This document shows, in pieces, positions 52,200 through 64,000 of a DNA stretch of 64,000 nt. Origin of the DNA: Filosporella fistucella (Eukaryota > Ascomycota > Leotiomycetes > Helotiales). The notes under the pieces were generated by a model, which had not been told where the DNA came from, ran no database searches, and saw only the letters and a list, made by a program, of their open reading frames with translations. The first letter of the stretch is position 1. Every line of letters begins with the position of its first letter. The stretch covers positions 4,464,001 to 4,528,000 of the forward strand of contig JAQJZZ010000008.1 in NCBI GenBank assembly GCA_030077755.1. Direction: 5' to 3'. A program made the position numbers and the translations under genes.

Positions 52200-55100
52200 T
52201 TCGAACTTATCCCAATTACTCGTCAGTTCCGACAATTCGATAGGGAAATGGGGATGTAATATATACATCCGGCAGTGGCAACCAAGACTCGCATGGGTTT
52301 ATACAAATTAGCCAAAGTCGGATTACCCCGCAGCCTTTTATATATGCCAATGCTTTTATACTTTCTGGTTTTATCATATATATTAGTGATTTCTGGGCTA
52401 TCTAATAAATGGTAAGTAGATAAGTGATTGAGAATGGACGGGGCTTGGCTTCGGGAATTGAAATGCCACAATTTTTGCAACCACAGATCAGGTAATTTTG
52501 CAAATCTGGCTGGAGGTTGATACCAATTCCAAAATTTCCAAGCTCCTTTTTCTGCTTGAAAGCATCCGTTCTTACTTCGATTGTATGTGATATGGTCGGG
52601 AATTCATTACATTCCAAACAGCAGGAACGAGACCCTCGTGAATTGCGTACAGTACCTACCCTGGTCGTCACCAACATTTTGGTGTGCATAATCCTTAAGA
52701 GCTTCGCGTTCAAATCCTTGATCTTGAAAAATGATGTCGTGGCTTCAAGAAACTTCAAGGTTCAAATTTCGACGAAGGTCGACACCTCACATTTCCGTTG
52801 ACACCACTGCATTCCTTCTGCTTTGCTTACAATGTTGATCTGCTCTCATCTCAAGGGGCCTAGCTATCTACAATAAGGTCCAAAGATGTTGACGAGACGA
52901 TACTTCCATAATAGTGTCGTAACAGCTGTAAATCAAAGGACTCGAACCTTGCTGAACTAGGTATGTGATGAATTTCAGCGCCTGTTAGACGTATACCGCA
53001 AAAAGCAGCAGCAACTTCAGCCAGGATCTTTCACCCTCTGCCAACTGTGATATCGCACCTTCGTATTCAGGTTTTTTTGGCCAGTAGTTTCTACTGATAG
53101 ACCAAAACTGGGCATGATTAGCCTCACTGACATTGCGTATTGCGCACCGTCCTTTCCATGAATTTGCCGCTCCAGATGTTATCGGGTGGCTGATGAGCAT
53201 CTGATCATTGGGTATCAATCTGCAAGACCAAAGTGATCCCTAAAGGTAACGATTTGATGGGTGAAATCCTGGATTTACCTGTAAAGCTTTAGATTGGGCC
53301 CTTGGTGCCCCGTCACCTATTCGAGCGTACAGCAACTATAGAATCGAATCGACTCTAGGTTAAATGGCGAAGAGCAGTATGACGTGTTCTCGATAGCCTA
53401 GCCAGTAGTTCAGGTGACACAGCGAAAGGTGAGTCCAGTTCTGTCACTGGGCACACTGATGCTCCAGTCGAATCTTATTACATGAATAACGACAAAGCAG
53501 ACAGGTTGTTATATCAAATCAGCCTCCAATACGGACAAGACGACTAATGGGATGAATTGACTTCACATACATTCTATTTGCTCACACATCTTGCGAGGAG
53601 CTCGGATTGGGATCAGCACGAAGCATCCATTCTCGTGGGATAATGATCACCCAAGCACCAAATCGAAAAAGAACTGCTGTATCCGTATTGGTGCTTGGAA
53701 TACGCTTGTACCGAATTGCTTGCAAAACATTTCATGTCTTAGTTCAGAACCTTCATTTTGAGAAATCTAGAGTCAACAGAGGAAAAGCGTGCTTTGCCCA
53801 AATGAGAAGGGCGTACCCCAGTATACTATCGCTTTGGTAGAAGAGTGAAACTTTTGTGCTGCAGAATTCGAATTGGAAGGCAACGGAAAGAAAATTTGAC
53901 AGGGACTCGGTTGGATGTTAAGATTCAGCGCGTCTGCATTCCCGTTGAAGATTTAGAGGATTTGTAATCACCAACGTGGATCAACAAACTTTAAGAGGAT
54001 GTCAATAGAATCAGATATGACTTGTGTTATTTCTTCTAAATGTACTTGTATGAAATGCGATCCTCAATCTGTGAAGGCGGTATAAGCGGCATCTCGTCCG
54101 CTTGTCTTCAGCATGAAAGTCCACGTCTATGTGTAATTTTCAAGCCGTGCGTTTGTGCTGGCAGTCCAGGAGCATACCACACGTATTAGAAATGGATTAC
54201 ATGGCAAGATATCATCATCATGTGGTCGCCGACTAACACCTCCACTGCTTCCCGGTTGCGGTTCTAGATGGAAGCGGTGAATCAACCCTTTTTCGGCTTC
54301 CTGGTTAGCCGACGAAGTATTGCTTGTACGTAGTTTGTTCAGATCCTGACGTCTACCCCTTAGGAGGCATACAATGAACATCAAGTGCATTATCCTAACT
54401 CGAGTAGCCGCACTCGCAACTGCTCGATCGTCCCTGCTGAAACCTGAATCCAGCACAGCCAGCTTTCGTATTCACAACTACAATTCTCAGCTTTCAGGCA
54501 ACTTGCCATTCATCAAACAATACCAATCAAACTAGAACCTGTTTCTCTAAAATATGGTCGGTCAATGCTTTTCAATCGATAAATCGGCATAAACGTCAAG
54601 GCAGACTGATACACGTGACCATACTCATGGCATGCCTCATTTCCCCAGGAAAATAAATGCAGAAAAACAAACGAGCAGATCATCATGCTTAAAATCAAAA
54701 CTCAACCAGGGCGATCAAGTGACATCACCAGTTTGGCATTGTATCGTCTCAACTTGAATCCTCAACAGCTTCGTATCACGAACACAGCCCACACCCCCCT
54801 TTTTGGTTTGATATTCGTTCAACACGGGCACTTCATGCAGCCAACGGCAGCGCGGATAAGCAGCATTAACGAATGGATTTGTTCACGGCAGGCAGGCAGG
54901 CAATCAGCAAATTAATCGACCAATTCCCACGTACCAAACTTGATCCCATGTCGCTGACTCGTTGAGGTATGCTGCACCACGATATCGAGTCAGAGTCGGT
55001 CCTTTTGGCGTGTTTAATAATTTAATATCATGATATCGCAAACCAGCTCTTCTATATTAAATCTTAAATGTTCGTATCTAACCCTGGTAGGGAATGGGCC

Positions 55101-55984
55101 AGAAAGGAAGCTGGAATGATATCAAGAAATTGTTCCTTTTTTTTGCGCCCGGCCACTCGATCTATCTGCCAGGTCCACCTGTCCGGGGTAAACGGACATC
55201 CCGAGCGCCTGCATTTCTCACCCTCCGAAGTGGATGCAGGGCAGGCGAGGTAGGACAGGGCAGGGCAGGGAGTAGTAGAAGGTTCAAGGTAGGGAAGGGA
55301 AGCAGGTCAGATTAGGGCTAAGGTTCAGCGGGCTGCGGAGTATACTTGTACAAGTATTCAGCAGGAAAAGTGAACGCCCAGGACTGACGGGTGGCCAATC
55401 ACTTGGACAATGAAAGGGAAATCTATAGATTCTAGAATGCTTCGATGTCGTCACGGACGGTGGCAGCTTCAACACATACAGACAGACAGCTGCCAGAGTC
55501 AGAAGATCGTCCATAAGGCTGTGGCAATCCGCAAGCTACTGTGTATCTATATAAAATCTCCGGATAGATGTGTTCATCAATGTCGTCGGAGGCTGGTTTA
55601 GATGCAGCTGAGATAGTAGTTGATGTGCAGAAACGGGGCAAGTTTAACGTTTAAGCTCGTGCTAACAGCGACTACGTTGCTGTCTAGCGTATGTGTCTTT
55701 GCCTAGAACGACTGGAACGTGCGAGAGATTTCAATTGGGGTTGATTGAAAATTAGGACTTGAATTGCCTTTATCTTTTAGTGACGACTTTAGCATCCCAC
55801 GATGCTGGGCTCAATCTTCAGCTGGGGAATTGTAAGGTTTTTGGTGCTATGCATCGGGTAACAGGGTCGCAAATCGCTCTGATGATGCGAGGTTTTTACC
55901 CTTGAGGTAAGAGTGTACGGCAGTGTTTGCGAGCGGGATGTTGCCATATCGTCATTTTAATTGCTCAGAACAAGTCAATTATTT

Positions 55985-56008
55985 GACTCGACTCGACTCG
56001 ACTCGACT
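55985..56008. repeat. (GACTC)n microsatellite, 4.8 units
   Basis: Five-base unit repeated almost five times without interruption. It is not coding; such loci are usually polymorphic between strains. Confidence 0.9.
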
Positions 56009-57014
56009 GAGCCAGACACCAAACTCTCTTCGATAAGCGGAACGTGTCTATATCGTCATTGTTATAGCTCAAAACAATCTCGTTCCACGAACAAACCGTA
56101 TCCGGCGGCTTCGGTTGCAGTCTTTGCATCTGGCAGTCTAGTATTGTCTTGAGCGGCGTGGAATTGGGATACCGCAGCTGCCGGTACAGTTGGTACGATA
56201 CGATTCCCAGCGGCCCCATATCAAATCTCGTCTGCAGGCGGTCTGCAGTCTGCAATGTGCAGAGATTCTACCCGCTGGGGGGGAGATATCCGTATCCGGT
56301 CATTCTTCTAGAAAGGGCTCGGGAGAAGTTTCCTACTGGACGATAGTGGCATATAGATGGGTCTGTACCAGAGTTGAATGCTGATTAAGTCCTGACAAGC
56401 GCGAATCTGTCTTTTCGGGCAATTTGGCGCTTCTTGTGGGGGCTTCTGTGTGTCTTCTAGGGGGGTGGTCAGTCCGCATCAGTGTCATCAGTGCCATCAG
56501 GGGTAGCGACAACGGTGAAGAATTGGGTGGTGTTGTGTCCTGATCAGTGTGGTGCAATGACCACAGCGTGCTATATGCGACTCTGAGCTGTACCAATCTG
56601 AACACTTCATACATATCCACTGCCCCATATGCCCATACTCCCATACTCACCTACCGTACTCACACACCACACCCACCACAACCACTGGTGACTTCAATCA
56701 TCTTGTCAGAAAGAGCCGAATTATTGAGTCTAGGGTGCGGCCGTTGAAGTCAAGGAACAATTTCTAACGCTATTCCACCTTGAGAATGCCTGCTACGGAT
56801 TCTTCCCACTTCGGGATGCGTCCGGGAGCGGCACATGGCTCTCCCCCATGTTACTTGTCTCTTTAGAGATTTATCCTAGACACCTCAACGTCTTTTGATA
56901 TAGCCCATTTGATGATCGCCATCACATACGAATTTAGGCACTGGGAGGGAGGGGGAGGGCTTCTAGGGGGGAGAGAGGAGAGGATTTATTGTTATTATTA
57001 TGCTACTTCGTACT

Positions 57015-57039
57015 AGGTAAGGTAAGGTCAGGTCAGGTA
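57015..57039. repeat. AGGT(A/C) pentanucleotide tandem tract
   Basis: Five units alternating AGGTA and AGGTC, followed by two AGGCTT-like units. Similar purine-rich runs recur at about 57371-57410. Confidence 0.75.
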
Positions 57040-57847
57040 GGGAAGAGCTCAGGCTTAGGCTTAGGGGAAACACTCTTATCCACTGTCACCAATAGGAGAG
57101 TTGTTTCTGTATCCTTCACCAATAGGGACTCTTTCTATACAGCGTTTTTCTTTCTGGCTTCTGGGTATTCGTCGCCAATGGGAAATGCCCATTTAAATGC
57201 AGACTTCATGGCAGCAGCGAGAACTATACTATCACCAATGCAGATCACGCGCCAGCCACGAAGCTCGTTCTAGACAATCATAGTCGCTGGAAGAGGTCCT
57301 CCCTCTTCTTCCAGCGATTACGGACCCGAACAGTGATGGCATTGCCGTCGATTTCGGCAAAGAGGGGAAAAGGTCAAGTCAGGTTAAGACAAGACAAGGC
57401 AAGCACAGCCAGAGAGAGGGGGGAAATCCAGTGAAGTGAACCACAAACACACTCGAAAAGCCTGTACAAGTGCAAGTGCAAGTCCAAGACAAGACTCTGC
57501 ATGCAGAAGACCGCAAAACTAGTTCCAACGGGCATTGTCTTCCCAGCCCTTCCCTTCCACATCCCAACCTTGGCTCATTCTAGAGAAAGCGGAAGGACAT
57601 TAAAGCCATGAGGCTTTCGGCCCCTCAAAAACTCTGGCCCCTTTGATGGCCCTTGCTCCAAACCACGAATCAAAGCTTAGCCCCAGACCTGGCATAAGCT
57701 TGTGCTCCGGCCTTCATCTACCTTGTCCTTCCCATGCCATGCCTGATGTGATGGCGACAAGATCATCGTTAATTCTATGCGCTTAGAACTCCTCATCTCT
57801 GGACTGTCTGACATTCTTTATATCGTTCTACATCCCATATAGGGAGA

Positions 57848-57877
57848 ATGCCTCCATGTCCTCTACGCATTCACTGA
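57848..57877 (+). other. upstream ORF overlapping the start of the NDT80-like gene
   Basis: A 9-codon uORF (ATG 57848 to TGA 57877) starts 8 nt before the first in-frame ATG (57856) and ends just before the second (57880). Its own context is weaker than that of 57880, which has A at -3 and G at +4. Translation might therefore reinitiate or leak to 57880. Confidence 0.55.
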
Positions 57878-59679
57878 CGATGGCGAATGTTAAGCCAGAA
57901 GATGGTGATAATGCCATCTGGCAGGGCTATAGTCTTCATCCTCCGCAAACCTCACAACCCCCTGCCTACGATTCGAATTATCACTCCCCTGCGTTGTCTA
58001 TAGGATATCACCGACCTCAGAAAGGCAATTATCGATCTTTGGATTTACCTTCCAGTCAGACTCGGCCACCACTTGGAAGTAGAACGGGGATATTGACGGC
58101 ATCACCACCTCCGTTGAATAGTCATCATAGTTACCCGTCTCTGAAGAGGGCTTTTCACGAGGATTCACCATATGATAGCGTGCAGAGTTTTAGGGAAGAA
58201 CCTCCAGAGATAAAACCCACTATCAACCAGGACCACCGGCTTCTGTCTTTTGGTAGATTACCAGAGAAGCATACGATTCTCGATAGTCAAGGACGGGTAG
58301 GGCGGGTGGATTTGGCGGCGCAAATCCATGGAATGTTTTTCTTGTCTGAATTAGCAACACCATCAGGAGAAAGCTTGATGGTACAACCAGAACTAACCTG
58401 TTATCGTCGGAACTTGTTCCAAATATCTGGAAGTGTCACATCTCCAAGAGGAAACCTTTTCTTGATGACCGAACGCGAGAGGATCGCTATCGTCTCCTCC
58501 GAGGTCGTTATCTCGGCTACAGAGTCTGTCGATGGTCATGTTGTGAAGTTGATTGTTATTCCTTGGAAAACCCCACCACCAAATTCTCCAGAGATCCCAA
58601 CGGGACAGGAGCATGAGCCTGCACCAATACCACTGCTACCGTTCGATGAAGGTCCGGATGCGAGTAATGACTTCACAGTGTTCCCAATTGCTTATCGGAG
58701 GCTGCAATTCCGTATTGCAACCGCAAACAACGGTCGACGACGAGAACTGCAACAACATTTTACTCTTCACCTGAATGTGGTTGGTACTTTGGCGAATGGA
58801 TCGAGAGTGAACATTTGCGAGACCTCGACGGCTCCTATTGTTGTGAGAGGGAGAAGTCCTAGGAATTTCCAAGCAAGGAAAGAGATCCCTCTGGTGGGAT
58901 CCTCCTCCTCTCGAGGACAACCTCCTGAGCTACATGTCTCTACGAATGTGCACAACATTCTGGACAAAAAATTGGGAAAACCACACATTCTTGAACTCCC
59001 CAGGTCTCCATTCACCTTTGATTCGAATAATATCTCAGGATCTCCTTCCATGATCCGGCAGTCGTATGTACTCTCCCTTGCACCCAACCTTGAGACACTC
59101 CCGCAGAATCCTTGTTTGACCGAACCTTACTTACTATTTGCATCATGAAACAAGCTGACAAATGATAGGACCTACCCAGCATGGAATGCGACACATACTC
59201 CAGACCACACTACGGCACCAAACACACCAAACTATCCAGCACCATCGATAGGGCTGGATAACTATCTCCAGGTCAACAACTCAAATCCCGATCTGCATAC
59301 ACAGTCTCCAACATCGATTCCTGGAAGACAGTACGCATATCATCCAACTTCGGCACCTCCGACAAGTGAACCTCTAAGGTTCGTGGACAGTAATCCTCGG
59401 CCAGCAAAGTCTCCAAGGCATATTGCTCCACCCGATATTCCAACTTCGTATCCAGAGTATTCCAGATACGCTCCATCTTACACCAGCGAAGTAATGCCAC
59501 AGAGAGCTCCGGAATACTTTCCTCCGACAATGCCTACGTGGACAAGTGGTCCAGAAGCGGGAGGTGTGTATGGAACGTCGAATCCGACATCAGGAGTGCA
59601 CCACTACGAGTTTCCCGCTGAACAGTACGCGAAAGAGGAGGGAACCCAAAATCCGCACTATACTTGGAATCCTGCGTGA
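57856..59679 (+). CDS. NDT80/PhoG-type DNA-binding transcription factor, 2 exons, 572 aa
   Basis: Exons 57856-59063 and 59169-59679; the 105-nt intron is GTATGT..ATAG, phase 2. The N-terminal 130 residues are Pro/Ser-rich. The NDT80_PhoG DNA-binding domain runs from about residue 140 to 340: VDLAAQIHGMFFLSEL, LTCYRRNLFQISGSV, FPIAYRRLQFRIATANNGRR, LQQHFTLHLNVVGTL and APIVVRGRSPRNFQAR, all typical. The C-terminus is Pro/Tyr-rich and disordered, a likely activation region. Related fungal regulators govern sexual development, meiosis, nutrient and heterokaryon-incompatibility responses (fsd-1, vib-1/XprG, Ndt80). The insert-rich form with PWKTPPPNSPE looks nearer the fsd-1/ndtA group than vib-1. 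The start may instead be 57880 (564 aa). A large upstream region suggests complex regulation. Confidence 0.9.
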
Positions 59680-60593
59680 GAACGACAAACTTGAGACTGG
59701 CCCGCAGAGATGGAACGTTTATCAGAGTTGGGGGACACTGGTCAACCAGCCCTACGCTTTAACCAGACTCACCCGTCCATCCAATTCAAATAATCACCAA
59801 TGAATCCCACGACTGAACGCCATTCACGACCACTTTTGTATCCATAGATCGCTATTTCTTATAATTCAGAACTTCGGAAGGAGACACTTGAGATGAAGTT
59901 GTCAAGATAGGCTTGGAGCACATATAAAGCGAAAGGCGCAGGAAAGGAAAGGAGGAAAAGCACGTACTATACCCTTTACTATCGTTTGCCGTCAAATACA
60001 AGTTACAACGTCATTCCATGCACGCTTAAGGAGAATAGTGAGACATAGACAGGCGAAGGAAAGCAGACAAGAGTAGAGAGGCATAGAATTTGTCAATTCG
60101 AAGAATAAGAGCAACGTGAGAATAAGGTAGGAAACGGATGTGACATTGACATTACCTCAGAATTGCTCAGCATCAGCATCCCAAACACACGGAGACGATG
60201 CTGCTGCATCCCATGCCAGATAGCCGCAGGGGACGGGAAGGGAACGCATAAATATTGAACCTTGATCCTTGAAAATTGTGAGAACATTCAACATGCCTTT
60301 GTTTGTCTCTGCCGTTCTTTGAAGATCATAGTGATTGTTTTATGCATGAATATTGTTGCCAATAGTCGGGTCGATGTGGAGATGAATTGAAATATTGCTA
60401 AGAAATTATATTGTGGGTTAATGTCGGCGTTAGAGGTGCGGGGATGGTCGCTAAGGTCGCCGGATAATATTTCATCAGCCTTGCGTGAGTAGAACATCAT
60501 GTTTGAATTAACGATCTCACAACACAATTATGTTTGGCCTTCCTGATGCAAAGCGGTCTGTTGACAATATCGTAATTTGGAAGCGTTTCGCAG
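59680..60593. other. intergenic, no gene seen
   Basis: About 900 bp with no coding feature. Short open frames on both strands only. It contains the 3' UTR of the NDT80-like gene and the promoter of the next gene. Confidence 0.45.
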
Positions 60594-61463
60594 ATGCTAA
60601 CTGCTCTCAGTGTCCGACGCAGCGATCTATTCGATTCCCGATCACCTTCCCCCGCTTCTCCAGACCATGAGCTCGAAGCTCAGCTCAATTCACGATTTGA
60701 TGCTTTATACGGGCCTCTACCTGCCTTCCAAGCACGTCCAGAAGTTTTTGCGAAAAATGAAAGCCCTATACCTGCCAATGAAGAGGATCAATCATCTCCG
60801 GAACCTGCAGAGGATGAACCTCATGCCTTCGAATTCCGTCTTTTCTCTACAAACCTCTCCAAGTCAGAGACTGAACCGCAAACGATTATTCTGGATGAGG
60901 ATGACTTGGGTCTTGGCTCCGGAACATTTACTTGTTCACGACCACATTCCTTCTATTTCTCCCAATCAGCTGTTGGAGAACAGAAGCAGAGATATGAGAT
61001 CTCAGCTTTCAGTACAGAAGATATACTAGCGAGGAGTAAATTACGAGCATGGGGACTGGAATGTCCATGGAGGGTCAAAATCATAAGATCGGGTATCAAA
61101 CACACCTCTCATGCAGCGCTCTCCACAGGTTCGAGTACTTCTTCAAAGCACGCATCGAAAACGGGGGAGGAAATAGAATTGACAAGGAAAAAGAAAAAGG
61201 CGGGGAAGAAGAGACGAATTGTTCTGAGGGAAAGAGCGAGAGTCAAGGCAGAGAAGCAAGCTAAAGAAAAAGCTGCTAGAGAAGCAAAAGAAGCAGCTGA
61301 GAGAGATAAGAAGACGACGAAGAATAGGGAGAAGAAACTGAAGAGGAGAGCAAAGGAGAGGGCTAAGAAGGCCGAATTGGGTGGAAACGGAGGAGATCAG
61401 GGAGATGGGAAGGATGATAGTGGCGATGATGGAGAGGGAATTGGAAGTCGATTGAATGGATGA
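60594..61463 (+). CDS. DUF2011-type basic protein, single exon, 289 aa
   Basis: The N-terminal 90 residues are acidic and Pro/Ser-rich. A conserved core follows: FEFRLFSTNL, IILDEDDLGLGSGTF, RPHSFYFSQS and LRAWGLECPWRVKII, the pattern I associate with the fungal DUF2011 family. From about residue 195 the protein is a long Lys/Arg/Ala/Glu-rich helix (KKKKAGKKRR, then REKKLKRRAKERAKKAEL), probably coiled-coil with nuclear or nucleolar targeting. The C-terminus is Gly/Asp-rich. This composition suggests a role in ribosome biogenesis or RNA binding; no function is established. The sequence is uninterrupted and probably intact. Confidence 0.85.
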   Translation: MLTALSVRRSDLFDSRSPSPASPDHELEAQLNSRFDALYGPLPAFQARPEVFAKNESPIPANEEDQSSPEPAEDEPHAFEFRLFSTNLSKSETEPQTIILDEDDLGLGSGTFTCSRPHSFYFSQSAVGEQKQRYEISAFSTEDILARSKLRAWGLECPWRVKIIRSGIKHTSHAALSTGSSTSSKHASKTGEEIELTRKKKKAGKKRRIVLRERARVKAEKQAKEKAAREAKEAAERDKKTTKNREKKLKRRAKERAKKAELGGNGGDQGDGKDDSGDDGEGIGSRLNG

Positions 61464-64000
61464 TTGGATTACTTAAAACAATCGCTTCAATGAGACACAG
61501 TGAAGAAATCGTCGTGTCGGGAAATACACTTCGAATCAGGCAGCAGGCCCAGATTTCCACGAACTTTCGACAGAGAGAGTCTCTTAACAGCAGAAGGTTT
61601 TGGTTCCAAAGGCTAAAATCATCGTCGTTAATGCAGGACTTGGCACCATGTGAAGGTTAAGGATGTGCCGTCATCTAGCAATCAATATATGCCTTACAAG
61701 TATCATCAGGTCATAATTAGAGAAATTCCTTCTCGTCAGGCGACATCTATCTCTCGGGCCTGTTCTCCTTTTGCTACCGAACAAGGAGTAGCTTCCCAGC
61801 AGAAGAGCCGATCATATTAAGTCAGATATACAAGTACAAGGAAAAACATATCTCAAACTTACCACCTCAAGCAGTATATTTGTATTGTTCTGCTTTTGAT
61901 TCTTCCTCCTTCTGGGACGACAAATATTTCCCCCTCCCTTCCATGCTGCTCCTTTCTTCTTGTACAATCTTGTATCTCTTGTTTCGTTAAGCGAGCTGTG
62001 GCACGCAAGAAGTCTGTAGAACTCCCAACACCATCATGATTTGCAAGAGACTCTTCATCTTCAAACTTTCAGTTAGAATGATAAGTCAGATACAAACTTG
62101 ACGAGGAAATCAGAGTCAAGTTCTGATCCCTCAAGGAGGTTTATAATTGGGTAGAATATGAAAGTCCTCTTTAAGACATTGAATCTTTACGATATAGATG
62201 ACGATAAACTGGTATCTGTAGTTTGAGGCCATGCAGAGGATCGAGTAACATAATACACAGAGGAATTGCTATGCGGTTGACTGTACAAGATGCAGAATGT
62301 CAGTGTTTCCCTGCGTTCCGTACCACAACATAGACCTCACTCTGCCAATCTTCCCACATGACCATAACTTGACGAAAGGATCCAGACTCATCTAGAGCAG
62401 ACGCGCTCAGAATCATGTAAGACACTTTGTCATACACTGGGTTACTCAAGTAGCATGCAACAAAAATTTCGCAGAGATATAGACTTATAGCAAGCATTCC
62501 ATCCAGTAGGGCGAAGTTATCTAGCTTCCAGACTTTAACGCAGAACACTGGTTCAGTAATTGAAGGGATTCGCCTCAGATAGGCAACAAGAGTCAATAAG
62601 GGAAAGGTATTGGGTGCAGAGATTGTTAAACAAAATTACATACATCAGACAAGCTGCATATGACAATCTGCTTGGCCCATATCGTGGTGTCAGAAAGTTG
62701 AGCGCTCCGTGGAATCTAGACCAGGCTTTTTTTATAGGTTACACGCTGAGCGTACCTTGTGTGCGAACGACGGGCAACAAAATATATGCTGCCATGCTGG
62801 GACAGGATTGAATGATATTTGTGTAACATGGTACAAGGTTGGTTACTGTCCTGCAAGTGTAGATGGCTATCAGCATGTTAAAGTCGGCTTAAAGAAAAGC
62901 AAATTGTTTTCTACCCGCGTTCGAGACCTACACAAAAGATTTGGAGCCGGATTGTCGATATGCGACAAAGGTTCAAACTGGCAGATCAATTGGCTGTATG
63001 CCTTGTGCTACAGGCAACGGGATAATCTAGCTGCTTCAGTATCAGCTCACATATTGGTATCGCCACCAGCAACTGAACAAACTGACATTTGCTTTCCGAT
63101 TGATGCACAAGTGTAATGAAGACGACCAATTGACGACGACTTTGTCGTGCACTCAAATCATTGGCTGTACAGACCGTGCTACAGAGTACAGAAGCTTGCC
63201 ACTATCTAAGAATCAGCTCATGTATTCTGACCAGCTTTAGACGTAGCAAATCCAGAGGATTCCAACTAGAGACACAATCGCCCGATGGTAGAATCAGTGG
63301 ATATGGATAAGCCACAGATTGGGCTAAACTGTGAACATCACCCTCCATTTGCGATATGCAACAAGATAGAAGAGTAGGAAAAGCTGGTTGCACAACGTTA
63401 TCGTGTCTTCTACTCCTTCGCTAGGGGTGTGTGTGTGACACCTCCTCGATGGAGGTCGGATCTAGGTCAAATGAAGCTGTATCACATCACAAACTGAGCT
63501 CAGAATAGCGATTAATTTGGTGGATTATGTACCACCCCTTGTAATACTTGATTTCGATACCCTGCATCAGTTGACGTGAAACAGCAAGGAAAGACGGACA
63601 TAATTGGAGCATTGCTGAGCTAGATTAAAGGATACAACGTGATTTTCCGCAAGTAGCCACCTCTATACCCGTCAAAAATATTGAAGATGCAAGACATAGG
63701 GTATCCAGGGGGAAGCAAGGCTCTTAACGCCATCATATCCTACGAAGATTGGATATGCAGTGCCTGTTTAAAGTCGAATCATTCTCTTATACAGAATTTC
63801 GATGCTCACTCCTCCCAATTTGGAAAAGCAACGAGGTTCGGATCAGTAAGGAAGTGGTTTTGCATGCAAGTCTCTACTGTCAATCACTCATTTGTAGGTT
63901 TATCAAACTAGTTTCTGTTGGTGGGATATATCATCCAATCGGTTGCAATTTGTGTCTTGTGCCGTAAAAAGGTGAAGTCCTATTAATCAACATACCCCAA
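61464..64000. other. 2.5 kb apparently non-coding, with an imperfect direct repeat
   Basis: No recognised gene; frames (for example 62709-63116 plus, 62300-62596 minus) have no domain or start support. A segment at about 62960-63065 resembles one at about 63130-63230: both contain TTGGCTGTA, then GTGCTACAG, then ATCAGCTCA at similar spacings. This may be an old local duplication. The window ends without a further gene start. Confidence 0.4.

Larger units (their letters stand above)
52200..57847. other. 5.6 kb gene-poor region upstream of the NDT80-like gene
   Basis: No gene was recognised. All frames are short (110 aa or less) and none has a domain, signal peptide or credible splicing. The region holds short tandem repeats (listed separately), purine-rich stretches with CAGGG/AGGTA-type units at about 55230-55310 and 57010-57060, and a pyrimidine-rich final 500 bp. 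Long untranslated leaders and large upstream regions are common for developmental regulators, which is the likeliest explanation. A non-coding transcript is also possible. Confidence 0.5.

Noticed and set aside
52925..52990. Second tRNA-like GGTTCGAGTCC on the minus strand
   Set aside because: Four T-stem pairs are possible, but no D-arm, anticodon arm or acceptor stem is present.

Overview
The window looks like nuclear chromosomal DNA of a filamentous ascomycete. Genes carry many short introns (about 45-105 nt, mostly GT..AG with a branch site close to the acceptor), and gene families are typical of Pezizomycotina. The mix of a pectate lyase, small secreted proteins, a grg-1-type gene and AT-leaning intergenic DNA fits a plant-associated leotiomycete (Helotiales). 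That placement is inference; no rRNA or other marker is present. No tRNA, rRNA, CRISPR array, intact transposon or prokaryotic operon was found.

Layout. 0-11 kb: an AAAP amino-acid permease (9 exons), a GNAT acetyltransferase, a secreted covalent-FAD (BBE-type) oxidase, a small Cys-rich protein, a DUF1907/C11orf54-type zinc protein and a GPI-anchored PEBP protein. 11-20 kb: a sugar-metabolism block made of a ribokinase, an MFS sugar porter diverging from a DHDPS-family aldolase, and a Zn2Cys6 regulator just downstream. It is followed by a decayed beta-propeller lectin gene and a 98-aa, 4-cysteine secreted protein whose three short exons need splicing to be seen. 20-35 kb: NAD formate dehydrogenase with a likely mitochondrial presequence, a gene-poor 5.7 kb stretch, a multi-TM protein with a long Ser/Pro tail, a small three-exon protein, and an ankyrin protein with a fungal STAND-type N-terminus. 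35-46 kb: an EBP/EXPERA sterol-isomerase-like protein, a secreted TolB-like propeller, a GST, a grg-1/ccg-1 homologue, and an AIM32-like protein diverging from a PrmC/HemK/Mtq1 methyltransferase. 46-52 kb: an aspartic-protease pseudogene, an intact pectate lyase and, convergent with it, a small secreted SnoaL/NTF2-like protein. 52-64 kb: a gene-poor 5.6 kb region with short tandem repeats, an NDT80/PhoG-type transcription factor with an overlapping uORF, a DUF2011-type basic protein, and 2.5 kb of apparently non-coding DNA.

Functional themes are carbon and nitrogen uptake and use (permease, sugar porter, aldolase, ribokinase, formate dehydrogenase, grg-1), secreted and host-interface proteins (pectate lyase, two small secreted proteins, BBE oxidase, PEBP, TolB-like propeller, two pseudogenes), and mitochondrial or housekeeping functions (AIM32, PrmC, DUF2011). 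Exon joins were made by eye from splice signals, reading-frame phase and family conservation. The reading frame closes in every multi-exon model given, but none has transcript support. Family assignments come from recalled motif patterns, not database searches.
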